DNA of 10,626 nucleotides, taken from NCBI GenBank assembly GCA_039917655.1, contig JBDSJC010000098.1, positions 1-10,626 on the forward strand, in the 5' to 3' direction. The translations under genes and the position numbers were made by a program. This DNA comes from PNKC01 sp039917655 (GTDB lineage: Bacteria > Chloroflexota > Dehalococcoidia > Tepidiformales > Tepidiformaceae). Below the pieces are notes generated by a model. It searched no databases, was not told the DNA's origin, and saw only the letters and a list, made by a program, of their open reading frames with translations. Below, piece after piece: positions 1 through 6,421 of this stretch (the stretch's first letter is position 1; each line of letters begins with the position of its first letter).

Positions 1-1
1 C

Positions 2-526
2 CCGGCGAGCGACCCCGCGGGCGTGAAGAAGATCAAGGACTTGAACACCGCGCTAGCGGCCATCGCCGCCACCGGCCCCTTCATCTCCCGCGGAGACGCT
101 TCCGGCACGCATGCCGCCGAACTCAACCTCTGGAAAGCCGCCGGGATCGACGTGAAGACCGTTAAGAACCGCGAGGAAACCGGCCAGGGCATGGGAGCGA
201 CGCTCAACGTCGCCGACCAGAAGCAGGGCTACACCCTGACCGACCGCGCCACCTACCTCGCACTGAAGAAGGGCGCGTCCGGCAAGGGCCTGGGCCTCGA
301 AAACGTCTTTGAAAAGGCTGCGCCGCTGCTCAATGTGTATCACGTCTACGTCGTCAACCCGGCCAAGCACCCGGGCGTGAAGGAGGCGCAGGCGCGAGCC
401 TTCAACGCCTTCATGGTGGCGCCCGAGACCCAGAAGCTGATCGCCGAGTTCAAGAAGGCGGAGTATGGCGAATCGCTCTTTGTGGCGGACGCGGGCAAAA
501 AGGAATCGGACCTGGCGGTAAACTAG
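2..526 (+). CDS. tupA: Tungstate ABC transporter substrate-binding protein TupA, C-terminal part
   Basis: This is the C-terminal part of a periplasmic or cell-surface oxyanion-binding protein that delivers tungstate to its ABC permease. The frame is open at the left edge (first full codon at 2), so the signal peptide and N-terminal lobe lie outside the window. Visible family features are the 'SRGDASGTHAAELNLWKAAGI' type stretch (ligand-binding Ser/Asp/Gly loop), 'GQGMGATLNVADQKQGYTL' and 'TDRATYLALKKG', followed by 'LNVYHVYVVNP' and a C-terminal 'PETQKLIAEF' helix; these match the TupA group rather than ModA. The stop codon is three bases before the permease start, so the two are co-transcribed. 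A molybdate or other oxyanion as main ligand cannot be excluded from sequence alone. Confidence 0.88.
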   Translation, partial: PASDPAGVKKIKDLNTALAAIAATGPFISRGDASGTHAAELNLWKAAGIDVKTVKNREETGQGMGATLNVADQKQGYTLTDRATYLALKKGASGKGLGLENVFEKAAPLLNVYHVYVVNPAKHPGVKEAQARAFNAFMVAPETQKLIAEFKKAEYGESLFVADAGKKESDLAVN

Positions 527-529
527 CCC

Positions 530-1225
530 GTGGCCGAACTCTGGGACGGATTGCGCGAGGCGTTGCGCCTGATTGCCTCTGGCGATTCTGAACTGCGCGA
601 GATCGCGTTCCGGACGGTGCTCGTTTCGGGCAGCGCCACGCTTCTGGCGATGCTGGTTGGCGTGCCCATCGGCTACTGGCTGGCGCGCACCCAGTTTCAC
701 GGCCGGACCCTAATGGTGGGGCTGGTGAATACGGGCATGGGCATGCCGCCGGTGGTCATTGGGCTGGTCGTCTGGTTGCTGCTCGTGCGAAGCGGGCCGT
801 TTGGCGGGTTCGAACTGATCTACACGAAGCGCGCCATGGTCATCGCCCAGTTCGTGATCTCCGTGCCGTTGGTGGTTGGGTTCACGGCAGCCGCCATCCA
901 GGCGTTGCCGCCGCTGCTCCCAGACCTGCTGGCCAGCCTTGGCGCGGGACGAGTCCGTTCGCTCTGGTTGCTGGCGCGCGAAGCGAACCTCGGGCTGCTG
1001 GCGGCGGTCATGGCGGGCTTCGGCGGCGTTGTTTCCGAAGTGGGGGCCTCGATGACTGTCGGCGGCAACCTCCAGGGCAACACGCGCGTCCTCACCACCG
1101 CCATCGTCACTGAAACGAGCCGCGGCCAGAACGAAAAGGCGATCGCCCTCGGCCTCATCCTCTTCGTGATGGCCTTCGCCGTGAACTTCGTGCTCACCCT
1201 CGCCCAGCAGCGGCGCCTCCGCTGA
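530..1225 (+). CDS. tupB: Tungstate ABC transporter permease TupB
   Basis: Integral membrane permease of the tungstate importer; it forms the channel and contacts the ATPase. The 231-residue product has hydrophobic helices at about residues 27-52, 61-87, 102-123, 150-172 and 203-225. The cytoplasmic coupling (EAA-type) loop lies around 133-165, with the family-typical 'SEVGASMTVGGNLQGNTRVL' segment after it (about 169-188). Length fits the single-domain TupB family. The start is GTG, three bases after the tupA stop; no strong Shine-Dalgarno sequence is evident, so it probably depends on translation of tupA. Its stop overlaps the ATPase start. Confidence 0.88.
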   Translation: MAELWDGLREALRLIASGDSELREIAFRTVLVSGSATLLAMLVGVPIGYWLARTQFHGRTLMVGLVNTGMGMPPVVIGLVVWLLLVRSGPFGGFELIYTKRAMVIAQFVISVPLVVGFTAAAIQALPPLLPDLLASLGAGRVRSLWLLAREANLGLLAAVMAGFGGVVSEVGASMTVGGNLQGNTRVLTTAIVTETSRGQNEKAIALGLILFVMAFAVNFVLTLAQQRRLR

Positions 1226-2154
1226 TGGAGGTGCGATTCGACTCCGTCACCTTCGAGCGGGATGGCCGCCGCGTACTGTCTGTGCCATCGCTCACCATCG
1301 CCTCCGGACGCGTCACCGCCCTGCTCGGCCCAAATGGCTCTGGAAAGAGCACGCTGTTGCGCCTCGTGGCGGGCCTCGAACGGCCGTCGTCCGGCGAAGT
1401 GCGGGTCGGGGAGTCCGTAGTGCGCGGCGCTCGAGCGATGCGAGGAGTGGCCGCGATCGCCTTCCAAGAGCCAGTCTTTCTGGCCGGGAAAGTCCGTTCG
1501 AACCTGCAGTTGGGCCTCAGACTGCGCGGATTCGCCGCCGCCGAAAGCGCAAAGCGTGCGACTGCCGCGGCCGGTGCGTTCGGCATCGCCTCACTCCTGG
1601 AGCGCAGCGCTCACCGGCTCTCCGGGGGCGAAGCGCAGCGCGCGAACCTCGCCCGCGCACTCGTGCTACGCGCTCCGGTGACGCTGCTCGACGAACCGCT
1701 ATCGGGTCTGGATGCTCAGACCCGCCAACAGCTCATATTCGAACTGCCCGCGCTGCTCGCTGACTTCTCGCCCACCACAATCCTCGTCACTCACGACCGC
1801 GAAGAGGCGATGCGCCTCGCCAGCGATGTCGTCATCCTTATCAATGGCGAGGTGCGCGCATCTGGGCCAGTGAGCCAGGTGTTTCGCGATCCTCCGGACG
1901 ATGAAACCGCGCTCTTCCTCGGCTTCACCATCCTGCCCGTCGATTCCGCCACCGTTGCGATCCCGCCCGGCAAGCTCCGCCCCGGACCCGGCGCGATGAC
2001 GTTCGAACTGGTCGTTACGACGGTAGTCGACACCGGTTCAGGCTGGGAGGTGGCGGGCACGGTCTCCGGAGTGGCTGTCAGGGTGGCGTGGGACGCGGAG
2101 CCGCCAACGCCAGGCGACCACGTGCCCGTCTCGTGGACACCGGTCGGCAGTTAA
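1225..2154 (+). CDS. tupC: Tungstate ABC transporter ATP-binding protein TupC
   Basis: Cytoplasmic ATPase that powers tungstate import through the adjacent permease. All nucleotide-binding motifs are intact: Walker A 'GPNGSGKST' (35-43, Lys41), Q-loop Gln81, signature 'LSGGE' (132-136), Walker B 'VTLLDEP' (152-158, catalytic Glu157) and the switch His190 in 'VTHD'. The ATPase core ends near residue 230; the last about 75 residues form a small beta-rich domain resembling the TOBE regulatory domain of oxyanion and sugar importers. ATG shares one base with the preceding TGA (TGATG), a standard translational coupling arrangement. The assignment to tungstate rests on the TupA neighbour; by itself the protein would only be called an ABC ATPase. 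Confidence 0.87.
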   Translation: MEVRFDSVTFERDGRRVLSVPSLTIASGRVTALLGPNGSGKSTLLRLVAGLERPSSGEVRVGESVVRGARAMRGVAAIAFQEPVFLAGKVRSNLQLGLRLRGFAAAESAKRATAAAGAFGIASLLERSAHRLSGGEAQRANLARALVLRAPVTLLDEPLSGLDAQTRQQLIFELPALLADFSPTTILVTHDREEAMRLASDVVILINGEVRASGPVSQVFRDPPDDETALFLGFTILPVDSATVAIPPGKLRPGPGAMTFELVVTTVVDTGSGWEVAGTVSGVAVRVAWDAEPPTPGDHVPVSWTPVGS

Positions 2155-2168
2155 GCAAAGCGTGCCAT

Positions 2169-2200
2169 CGAATTCTCTAGATTCGCCTCGCTGTAAGGCG
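2169..2200 (+). other. Two overlapping short stem-loops after the tup operon
   Basis: Fifteen bases after the tupC stop, CGAAT (2169-2173) can pair with ATTCG (2181-2185), and CGCCT (2184-2188) with AGGCG (2196-2200). The two five-base stems share two bases, so only one can form at a time. There is no T-run, so this is not a convincing intrinsic terminator. It could end or attenuate the tup transcript before the small gene at 2247, or mean nothing. The rest of 2155-2246 shows no clear promoter. Confidence 0.2.
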
Positions 2201-2232
2201 CACACTGGGCGCGGCTGAGCGGAATCTACTTT

Positions 2233-2239
2233 GAAGGAG
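2233..2239 (+). promoter_or_regulatory. Strong Shine-Dalgarno sequence for the 66-codon gene
   Basis: GAAGGAG lies seven bases before the ATG at 2247. This is among the best ribosome binding sites in the window and is the main argument that the short frame behind it is a real gene. Confidence 0.6.
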
Positions 2240-2246
2240 CACCGCA

Positions 2247-2447
2247 ATGGGTGAAAAAGAGACAGCAGTAGCATCGGACGCGGCAGCAAGGAGTGGGACC
2301 CTCAACGTGTCGGCAAGTCCAGGAGGCGCTGCGGCGCTGCTGGCAGATTCGTGGGAGCCGGGTGGCGCTGGAACGCCGCCCTCGACGGAGACTGCGATCA
2401 TCAAGTCGAAGTCGAACATCACCAACAACCGGGGAGAGCAGGAATAG
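2247..2447 (+). CDS. Small 66-residue protein of unknown function
   Basis: I do not recognise a named family. The frame has a strong Shine-Dalgarno sequence at ideal spacing and an ATG start, unlike competing frames here. The product is hydrophilic, Ala/Gly/Ser-rich, with no membrane helix or signal peptide. It starts acidic and ends in a Lys/Ser/Asn-rich tail 'IIKSKSNITNN' (51-61). A segment 'GAGTPPSTET' (40-49) is matched by 'GAATSPSTES' in the short frame at 2614-2757, suggesting a tandem pair. It follows the tup operon by 92 bases and precedes a secreted-protein gene. Possible roles include a small regulatory or secreted peptide or a modified-peptide precursor, but no modifying enzyme is visible nearby. 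An overlapping frame at 2293 has no such ribosome binding site. Confidence 0.55.
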   Translation: MGEKETAVASDAAARSGTLNVSASPGGAAALLADSWEPGGAGTPPSTETAIIKSKSNITNNRGEQE

Positions 2448-2613
2448 GGCGGGAACGCTGCTGAACCGTGAGTGAAGTCACCACTCGGGTGTGTGAGGGC
2501 TTTCGATACACCACAGAGTCGCATGACTCGACTATCCGGTCGGCCCGGCATTTCAGCTCTCCAGACTGAAACATCTGCGCACCGCCACCGGGGAGGGTCG
2601 CCACGCTGTCCGT
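2448..2613. other. Gap without a convincing gene
   Basis: No well-supported gene is seen here. A GTG-started frame of 33 codons (2468-2569, product beginning MSEVTTRVCEGF) lacks a good ribosome binding site, and a 62-codon frame at 2472-2660 has an Arg-rich, non-protein-like composition. The 47-codon frame that follows is open from 2527, after an in-frame TGA at 2524-2526, but has no start codon before 2614. The region may be the decayed 5' part of that gene or simply untranslated leader. Confidence 0.35.
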
Positions 2614-2757
2614 ATGGGCATGGCCGGCCTGATTGGCTCGCAGGGCGCGTGGTTCGATGAAGGTAAAGCAGCGTTCGAAATCGACCACGCTGGCGCCGCA
2701 ACGTCCCCTTCGACCGAATCGGGCGTGTGCATCGCCAAAGCCAGCGCGTACGCTTGA
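2614..2757 (+). CDS. Possible small 47-residue protein related to the 66-residue protein
   Basis: This short frame begins ATGGGCATG (2614, or the second ATG at 2620) and ends at TGA 2755-2757, 19 bases before the next gene. The product has protein-like composition: 'GSQGAWFDEG' (8-17), then 'GAATSPSTES' (27-36), a single Cys39 and an end in '...KASAYA'. The middle segment matches seven of ten residues of 'GAGTPPSTET' in the protein at 2247-2447, and four of those seven identical residues use different synonymous codons, which favours selection on the peptide. Against it: the only purine-rich site, GGGGAGGG at 2590-2597, is 16 bases from the start, too far for a normal Shine-Dalgarno sequence. 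It could be a decayed paralogue. Confidence 0.35.
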   Translation: MGMAGLIGSQGAWFDEGKAAFEIDHAGAATSPSTESGVCIAKASAYA

Positions 2758-2765
2758 ACCGATGC

Positions 2766-2771
2766 GGAGGT
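2766..2771 (+). promoter_or_regulatory. Shine-Dalgarno sequence for the SH3-domain protein
   Basis: GGAGGT sits five bases before the ATG at 2777 and fixes that start, which also places the hydrophobic anchor correctly at the N terminus. Confidence 0.6.
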
Positions 2772-2776
2772 AGGCG

Positions 2777-4135
2777 ATGCGGACGAGCAGACTTTGGTCC
2801 CTGGCGGGAATCTTCATTGCGCTAGCCCTGCTCATAGTGACCGGCTGGGCGCTGCGGCGAAACGACGACGCGCCGCCGCCCCCCGGGGCGCCCGCCACTG
2901 TGGAAGCAACCCAAACGCCGCGTCCGGCCGCATCCGCGGTTGCTCCAACGCCATTCCGCCAGCCGGCGCCAACGGTGCCTCCGCTCGTGCCGTTTCCGGA
3001 GAACGCGGTGATGATCGTGGCCCACGGCGGCTACGCGCATGGTGGCGGCGGGTACCTTTCGCTCACCCGCCACTACCGGGACAGAAACGGCGAACTCAGG
3101 ACGGATCAACTCCTGAAACCGCCCGAGGGAGGCTCCGCCGTGATCACCGGCATTGTTGCCAATGAACTTGGGGAACTCTTCGCCAGCACTTGCTTCGGCG
3201 ACCTCTGTGGGTACGAGTCCGGCACCGAAGGGGCGAGCACGGTTTTCACGAAGTCCACAGATGGCGGCCTGACGTGGGGAGAGATCGGGAGCGTCGCCGG
3301 AAAATGGTGGGCACGCGCAGCTGTCGATATGGGTGTCGTGGCCATCAACTTTGAAGGGCAAACGCCCTCCCACGTGCTGTTCCCGCGCGGAACGCCAATC
3401 GTGCCGCCGCCCGCCGCCAGGGCCTCCATCAATCCGATACTCTTTCGCGGCCAGCTCGCCTGGATCGCGGGGACGCAGATTCTGAACCGTGGCGGTGCAC
3501 GCCTGTATGAATTGGAGTTCCCTGGCTACCCCAACGTGAGGGTGGAGAGCGTGCTGGCGCTTCAGCGCGGCGGCCCCACTCTGCCCGGAGTTTCGTTCCC
3601 TACAATAGTCGCGTCCTGGTCCGCTGATGGCTTACCCGGGCAACGCCAGTTCTTCGTGGGCACGTTCCTTCCACCGATTGGCACGCCGCTGAAGGTGGGG
3701 AAGATCGAGGGCGGAGCACCGCGGCTCGCTGGTTTTCTCAACGAGCGCGACCTGCTCGTAACGCAGGATTATGTCCGGCCGGGTACGTGCACCTCCGGCG
3801 GAGACACGTCAGGAGCGGACCCCGCGATCATCCCCTACGAGCTGGGGCCGCTCTCCTTCATTGGCACGCCGTTCTACGACAAGGACTGTTCGCAAGGCAC
3901 TCAACTCGTTGTGTCCACACGGTTCATCGCCATATGGGCGCGAGTCAAAGGCGACGGCGATTGCGTAAACCTTCGCCGCGACCCCTCGCTTGCGGAACCG
4001 GTTATGGATTGCCTGGGAGACGGCGCGATTGTGGACACCGGGGGGGACCGTTCTAACGACGGAACGCGCTCCTGGCAGTCGGTGATTGGTCCGTCCGGGC
4101 AGGCCGGTTGGATGGCCGACGAGTTCCTGGAGTAG
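2777..4135 (+). CDS. Membrane-anchored extracellular protein with Asp-box and C-terminal SH3-like domain
   Basis: A 452-residue exported protein of unknown function. Residues 1-7 carry two Arg and 8-25 are a hydrophobic signal/anchor helix; 32-75 are a Pro/Ala/Thr-rich linker that would hold the rest away from the membrane. The central part (about 76-390) is beta-rich and contains one clear Asp-box, 'STDGGLTW' (160-167), the turn motif of BNR/sialidase-type beta-propellers; I see no catalytic sialidase residues. The last about 60 residues ('CVNLRRDPSLAEPVMDCLGDG' to 'GQAGWMADEFLE') match the bacterial SH3 (SH3_3) pattern, usually a cell-wall or surface-binding module. Cysteines occur in pairs (139/144, 338/371, 396/412), consistent with disulfides outside the cell. 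GGAGGT five bases upstream supports the start. A -10-like TACGCT lies at 2749-2754 but has no good -35 partner. Confidence 0.75.
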   Translation: MRTSRLWSLAGIFIALALLIVTGWALRRNDDAPPPPGAPATVEATQTPRPAASAVAPTPFRQPAPTVPPLVPFPENAVMIVAHGGYAHGGGGYLSLTRHYRDRNGELRTDQLLKPPEGGSAVITGIVANELGELFASTCFGDLCGYESGTEGASTVFTKSTDGGLTWGEIGSVAGKWWARAAVDMGVVAINFEGQTPSHVLFPRGTPIVPPPAARASINPILFRGQLAWIAGTQILNRGGARLYELEFPGYPNVRVESVLALQRGGPTLPGVSFPTIVASWSADGLPGQRQFFVGTFLPPIGTPLKVGKIEGGAPRLAGFLNERDLLVTQDYVRPGTCTSGGDTSGADPAIIPYELGPLSFIGTPFYDKDCSQGTQLVVSTRFIAIWARVKGDGDCVNLRRDPSLAEPVMDCLGDGAIVDTGGDRSNDGTRSWQSVIGPSGQAGWMADEFLE

Positions 4136-4142
4136 CGCGCGC

Positions 4143-5345
4143 CTACACCCGAGCGCCCAGTTCTTCGGCGATGACGTCGCCGATGATCGAGACCGCGCGG
4201 TCGATCGTCTCCGGGTCGGCGGCGGTGAAGTTCATGCGCAGCGTGGAGATGCCGTCCTCCTGGTGGACGTAGAAGAACTTGCCGGGGACGAAGGCCACGC
4301 CACGTTCCACCACGCGCGGGTAGAGCTGCTCCGTGTCGATCCCGGCCGAGGCGCGGACCCAGACGAACATCCCGCCTTCGGGACGCGTCCACTGGAAGTC
4401 CTCCGGCAGATGGCGTTCGAGCGCGGCCAGCATTGCTTCCTGGCGCGGGCGGTAGATGGCGAGGATGTGCGGGAGGTGACGTTCGAGGTGTCCGCCGCCG
4501 ATGTACTCAGCACTCAGCGCCTGCGCGAGCGTGCTGGTATGGAGGTCCACGCCCTGACGGGCGATCACCATCCAATGGTGCGTCTCGGGCGGCGCGACAC
4601 TGAAGCCCACCCGCAGGCCCGGCGCAAACGTCTTCGAAAGTGTGCTGACGTAGATCACGTGGTCCGGCGCCATCGACTTGATCGGCGGCACGGGTTCACC
4701 CGTGTAGCGCAGGTCGCTGTAGGGGTCGTCTTCGAGAAGCAGCGCACCGCGACGCACCAGGATCTCGGCCACCTGTCTGCGTCTCGCAAGGGAGAGCGTC
4801 CGCCCGGTGGGGTTCTGGAAGGTCGGCACCAGGTAGACGAATTTTACGATCTCCGTTGCCAGTACCCGGTCCAGCGATTCCGGGATCAGCCCGTCTTCGT
4901 CTGTTTCGAGTTCGACATAGCGCGGCTCGTACGGGTTGAAGGCCTGGAGCGCACCGAGGTAGGTCGGCGCCTCCACCGCGACCACGTCGCCGGGCGAGAT
5001 GAAGATCTTGCCGGCCGTATCGAGCACGCCCTGCGACCCGCTGAAGACGAGGATCTCTTCGGCTTGCGCCGTCACGCCGCGGGCGGCGAGGTGCGGCGCC
5101 AGCGCTTCACGCAACGGTGCGAAGCCTTCGCTGGCGTCGTATTGGAGGGCCCTGGCACCGTACTTCGCCAGCACGGAGCCGGTCAGCTCTTCCATGATGT
5201 CGAGCGGAAAGCTCTCAGCCGCTGGCAGCCCGCCAGCCAGGGAGATAACGCCCGGCGAAGAGGCCACCTTGAGGATCTCTCGGACGGCGCTGGCCGTCAT
5301 GCGGTGGGTGCGGCCAGCCAACCTGTCTTCGAATCTCATCCGCAT
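4143..5345 (-). CDS. PLP-dependent aminotransferase, class I/II (LysN/MocR-like subgroup)
   Basis: A cytoplasmic fold-type I pyridoxal-phosphate enzyme transferring an amino group between an amino acid and a 2-oxoacid. Key features are complete: 'GGLP' near the N terminus (38-41), 'SGSQ' phosphate-binding turn (102-105), 'QNPTG' with Asn178, 'EDDPYSDL' (205-212) with the Asp and Tyr that contact the cofactor, and the Schiff-base lysine Lys238 in 'STLSKTFAPGLRVG'. The N-terminal region lacks the GntR-type DNA-binding domain of MocR regulators, so this is a free-standing enzyme of the group that includes 2-aminoadipate, branched-chain and aromatic aminotransferases; substrate cannot be told. 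Two in-frame ATGs (5345 and 5339) compete. The -10 box TATGCT at 5349-5354 would place the mRNA start at about 5342, favouring the second (398 residues). Its stop is seven bases from that of the convergent neighbour. Confidence 0.88.
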   Translation of the reverse strand: MRMRFEDRLAGRTHRMTASAVREILKVASSPGVISLAGGLPAAESFPLDIMEELTGSVLAKYGARALQYDASEGFAPLREALAPHLAARGVTAQAEEILVFSGSQGVLDTAGKIFISPGDVVAVEAPTYLGALQAFNPYEPRYVELETDEDGLIPESLDRVLATEIVKFVYLVPTFQNPTGRTLSLARRRQVAEILVRRGALLLEDDPYSDLRYTGEPVPPIKSMAPDHVIYVSTLSKTFAPGLRVGFSVAPPETHHWMVIARQGVDLHTSTLAQALSAEYIGGGHLERHLPHILAIYRPRQEAMLAALERHLPEDFQWTRPEGGMFVWVRASAGIDTEQLYPRVVERGVAFVPGKFFYVHQEDGISTLRMNFTAADPETIDRAVSIIGDVIAEELGARV

Positions 5346-5348
5346 TCG

Positions 5349-5378
5349 AGCATAGCTTGGCCGGTAGGCCGCTGTCAG
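5349..5378 (-). promoter_or_regulatory. Probable promoter of the aminotransferase gene
   Basis: Reading the minus strand, CTGACA (5378-5373; five of six matches to TTGACA) is followed after 18 bases by TATGCT (5354-5349). The -35 box contains the stop codon of the HD-domain gene, so the aminotransferase would have its own promoter inside the end of the upstream gene. There is no Shine-Dalgarno sequence before either ATG; a start site six bases past the -10 box gives a leader of about three bases. Confidence 0.45.
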
Positions 5379-6022
5379 GTGATCTCGAATCCGTCAGCAT
5401 CATCCGTGGTGCGCCCCGGCAGCCCGATCTCCGCGTGGTGCCTGGCCACCCAGCGTTGTCGCGCCGCCCAGTGCTGGGAGTGGCTGCTCCAGCCATGCCT
5501 GCGCTCCTCCACCCACTTCCAATCCGCCCAGCAGAGCAGGGCCAAGTCGATGTCGCGGCGGGCGAGGCGGCGAATCTCGCGCATCACCGGCGTCCGGCCG
5601 CGCTTGCGCCGCTCCACCTTATCGGCGAGCAAGATGATCTTCGCCAGGAGCGGCATCTCAGGCCCGCCAAGCGTGTGATCGCGCACCGCTGCTAACGCCT
5701 CTTCGTCACGCACCGCGAACCGTTCGCGGAGGACGACGGACGCGTTCGGCCCGTGCAAGAGCATTGGCTGCGCTTCGTCCTCAGCCGTCAGCGATACGCC
5801 CACGTCCCTCGCGAGCTTCAGTTGGTTTGCCGCAGGCAGCGCGCGAAAGAGGTCGTGACCCCATGCGGCGAGTGTCGCGCGTTCCGGGTCCGCTCCCCAG
5901 CGCACTGCCAGATCCACCGCTTCGATGACCACCCGTTCCACATGACGCACTAGCCCAGGAGGACGATCATGAAACGCCGCGCGGATCGCCTCGATCTGGG
6001 CCCTCACGGCGGTCTTCGTCAA
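5375..6022 (-). CDS. HD-domain phosphohydrolase, YqeK-like (probable Ap4A hydrolase)
   Basis: A 215-residue soluble metal-dependent phosphohydrolase. The HD-family ligands are spaced as in YqeK, the symmetrical diadenosine tetraphosphate hydrolase of Gram-positive bacteria: His27, His56-Asp57 ('WGHDLFR'), His90 ('LLHGPNAS'), His116 ('VRDHTLGG') and Asp134 in 'KIILLADKVE'. About 60 C-terminal residues ('LCWADWKWVEERRHGW' onward) extend beyond the core. The family commonly sits beside nadD, but here it follows a HIT hydrolase gene. The start is TTG in a four-base TTGA overlap with the HIT stop, so translation is probably coupled; a GTG at codon 6 is an alternative. An HD phosphohydrolase with another nucleotide substrate is possible, but the order of motifs favours YqeK. 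Confidence 0.75.
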   Translation of the reverse strand: MTKTAVRAQIEAIRAAFHDRPPGLVRHVERVVIEAVDLAVRWGADPERATLAAWGHDLFRALPAANQLKLARDVGVSLTAEDEAQPMLLHGPNASVVLRERFAVRDEEALAAVRDHTLGGPEMPLLAKIILLADKVERRKRGRTPVMREIRRLARRDIDLALLCWADWKWVEERRHGWSSHSQHWAARQRWVARHHAEIGLPGRTTDDADGFEIT

Positions 6023-6360
6023 CCCTCAGGGCCTAGCTTGAGTCCGCCCAGCAGATGGAGGTGGAGGTGCGAAATCGTCATCCCGGCATGGTCACCAACG
6101 TTGAAGGCGAGCCGGTAGCCGCTGTCGAATACTCCCTCCAGCCGCGCCACATCCTTGGCCAGGGCGAACATGCCGGTCAGCAACTCGCCATGATTCCACT
6201 CCAGTTCTCGCGCAGAGGTGAGGTGCAGCTTGGGGATGATGAGCGTGTGCACCGGCGCTCGCGGGTTGATATCGCGCACCGCAAACGCGTGGTCGTTCTG
6301 AGCGATCTTCTCGGCTGGGATTTCACCGCGGTTCATCCGGCAGAACAGGCAGTCGTTCAT
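6019..6360 (-). CDS. HIT family nucleotide hydrolase (HinT-like)
   Basis: A 113-residue histidine-triad protein. The signature is intact: 'SHLHLHLLGG' gives the H-x-H-x-H-x-x triad with His98, His100 and His102, the latter two flanking the attack on the nucleotide alpha-phosphate. The N terminus has the 'CLFCRM' CxxC pair (Cys4, Cys7) typical of zinc-binding HIT proteins, then 'GEIPAEKI' and 'RAPVHTLIIPKLH', all normal for the HinT/HIT branch. Known activities are hydrolysis of adenosine phosphoramidates or dinucleoside polyphosphates. It is the first gene of a two-gene unit with the HD hydrolase and overlaps it by four bases. No Shine-Dalgarno sequence precedes the ATG; a TAGAAT box six bases upstream suggests a leaderless mRNA. 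The C terminus is slightly short of the usual 'WPPG'-type end. Confidence 0.87.
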   Translation of the reverse strand: MNDCLFCRMNRGEIPAEKIAQNDHAFAVRDINPRAPVHTLIIPKLHLTSARELEWNHGELLTGMFALAKDVARLEGVFDSGYRLAFNVGDHAGMTISHLHLHLLGGLKLGPEG

Positions 6361-6366
6361 CGCTTG

Positions 6367-6372
6367 ATTCTA
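6367..6372 (-). promoter_or_regulatory. -10 box of HIT gene, probably leaderless transcript
   Basis: TAGAAT on the minus strand lies exactly six bases before the ATG of the HIT gene (6360). Transcription starting about seven bases past the box would begin at or next to the A of the start codon. No ribosome binding site is present. The -35 region (around 6390-6395) is poor. Confidence 0.45.
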
Positions 6373-6415
6373 CGTCGAGGCGACGCGCGCTCGCACCCAC
6401 GAACCCCTGCGCTGT

Positions 6416-6421
6416 TACAGT
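6416..6421 (+). promoter_or_regulatory. -10 box of flavin-reductase-like gene, probably leaderless transcript
   Basis: TACAGT, preceded by TGT in the manner of an extended -10 box, is exactly six bases (GCCGCC) before the ATG at 6428. No Shine-Dalgarno sequence is present. It faces away from the HIT promoter in the same 67-base divergent gap. Confidence 0.4.

Noticed and set aside
53..700. Minus-strand open frame opposite tupA/tupB
   Set aside because: Shadow of two well-recognised genes and without motif.
2468..2569. GTG-started 33-codon frame between the two small genes
   Set aside because: No good ribosome binding site and no resemblance to the neighbouring small proteins; too short to support.
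2177..2701. Minus-strand open frame of 174 codons covering the small-gene gap
   Set aside because: It has no recognisable domain or convincing ribosome binding site, its start lies within the 47-codon frame, and the plus strand holds a better-supported gene with strong Shine-Dalgarno sequence.
4086..5678. Plus-strand open frame of 530 codons opposite the aminotransferase
   Set aside because: It is the antisense shadow of the aminotransferase and part of the HD gene; Arg/His-rich composition, no recognisable motif, and it overlaps the end of the SH3-protein gene.
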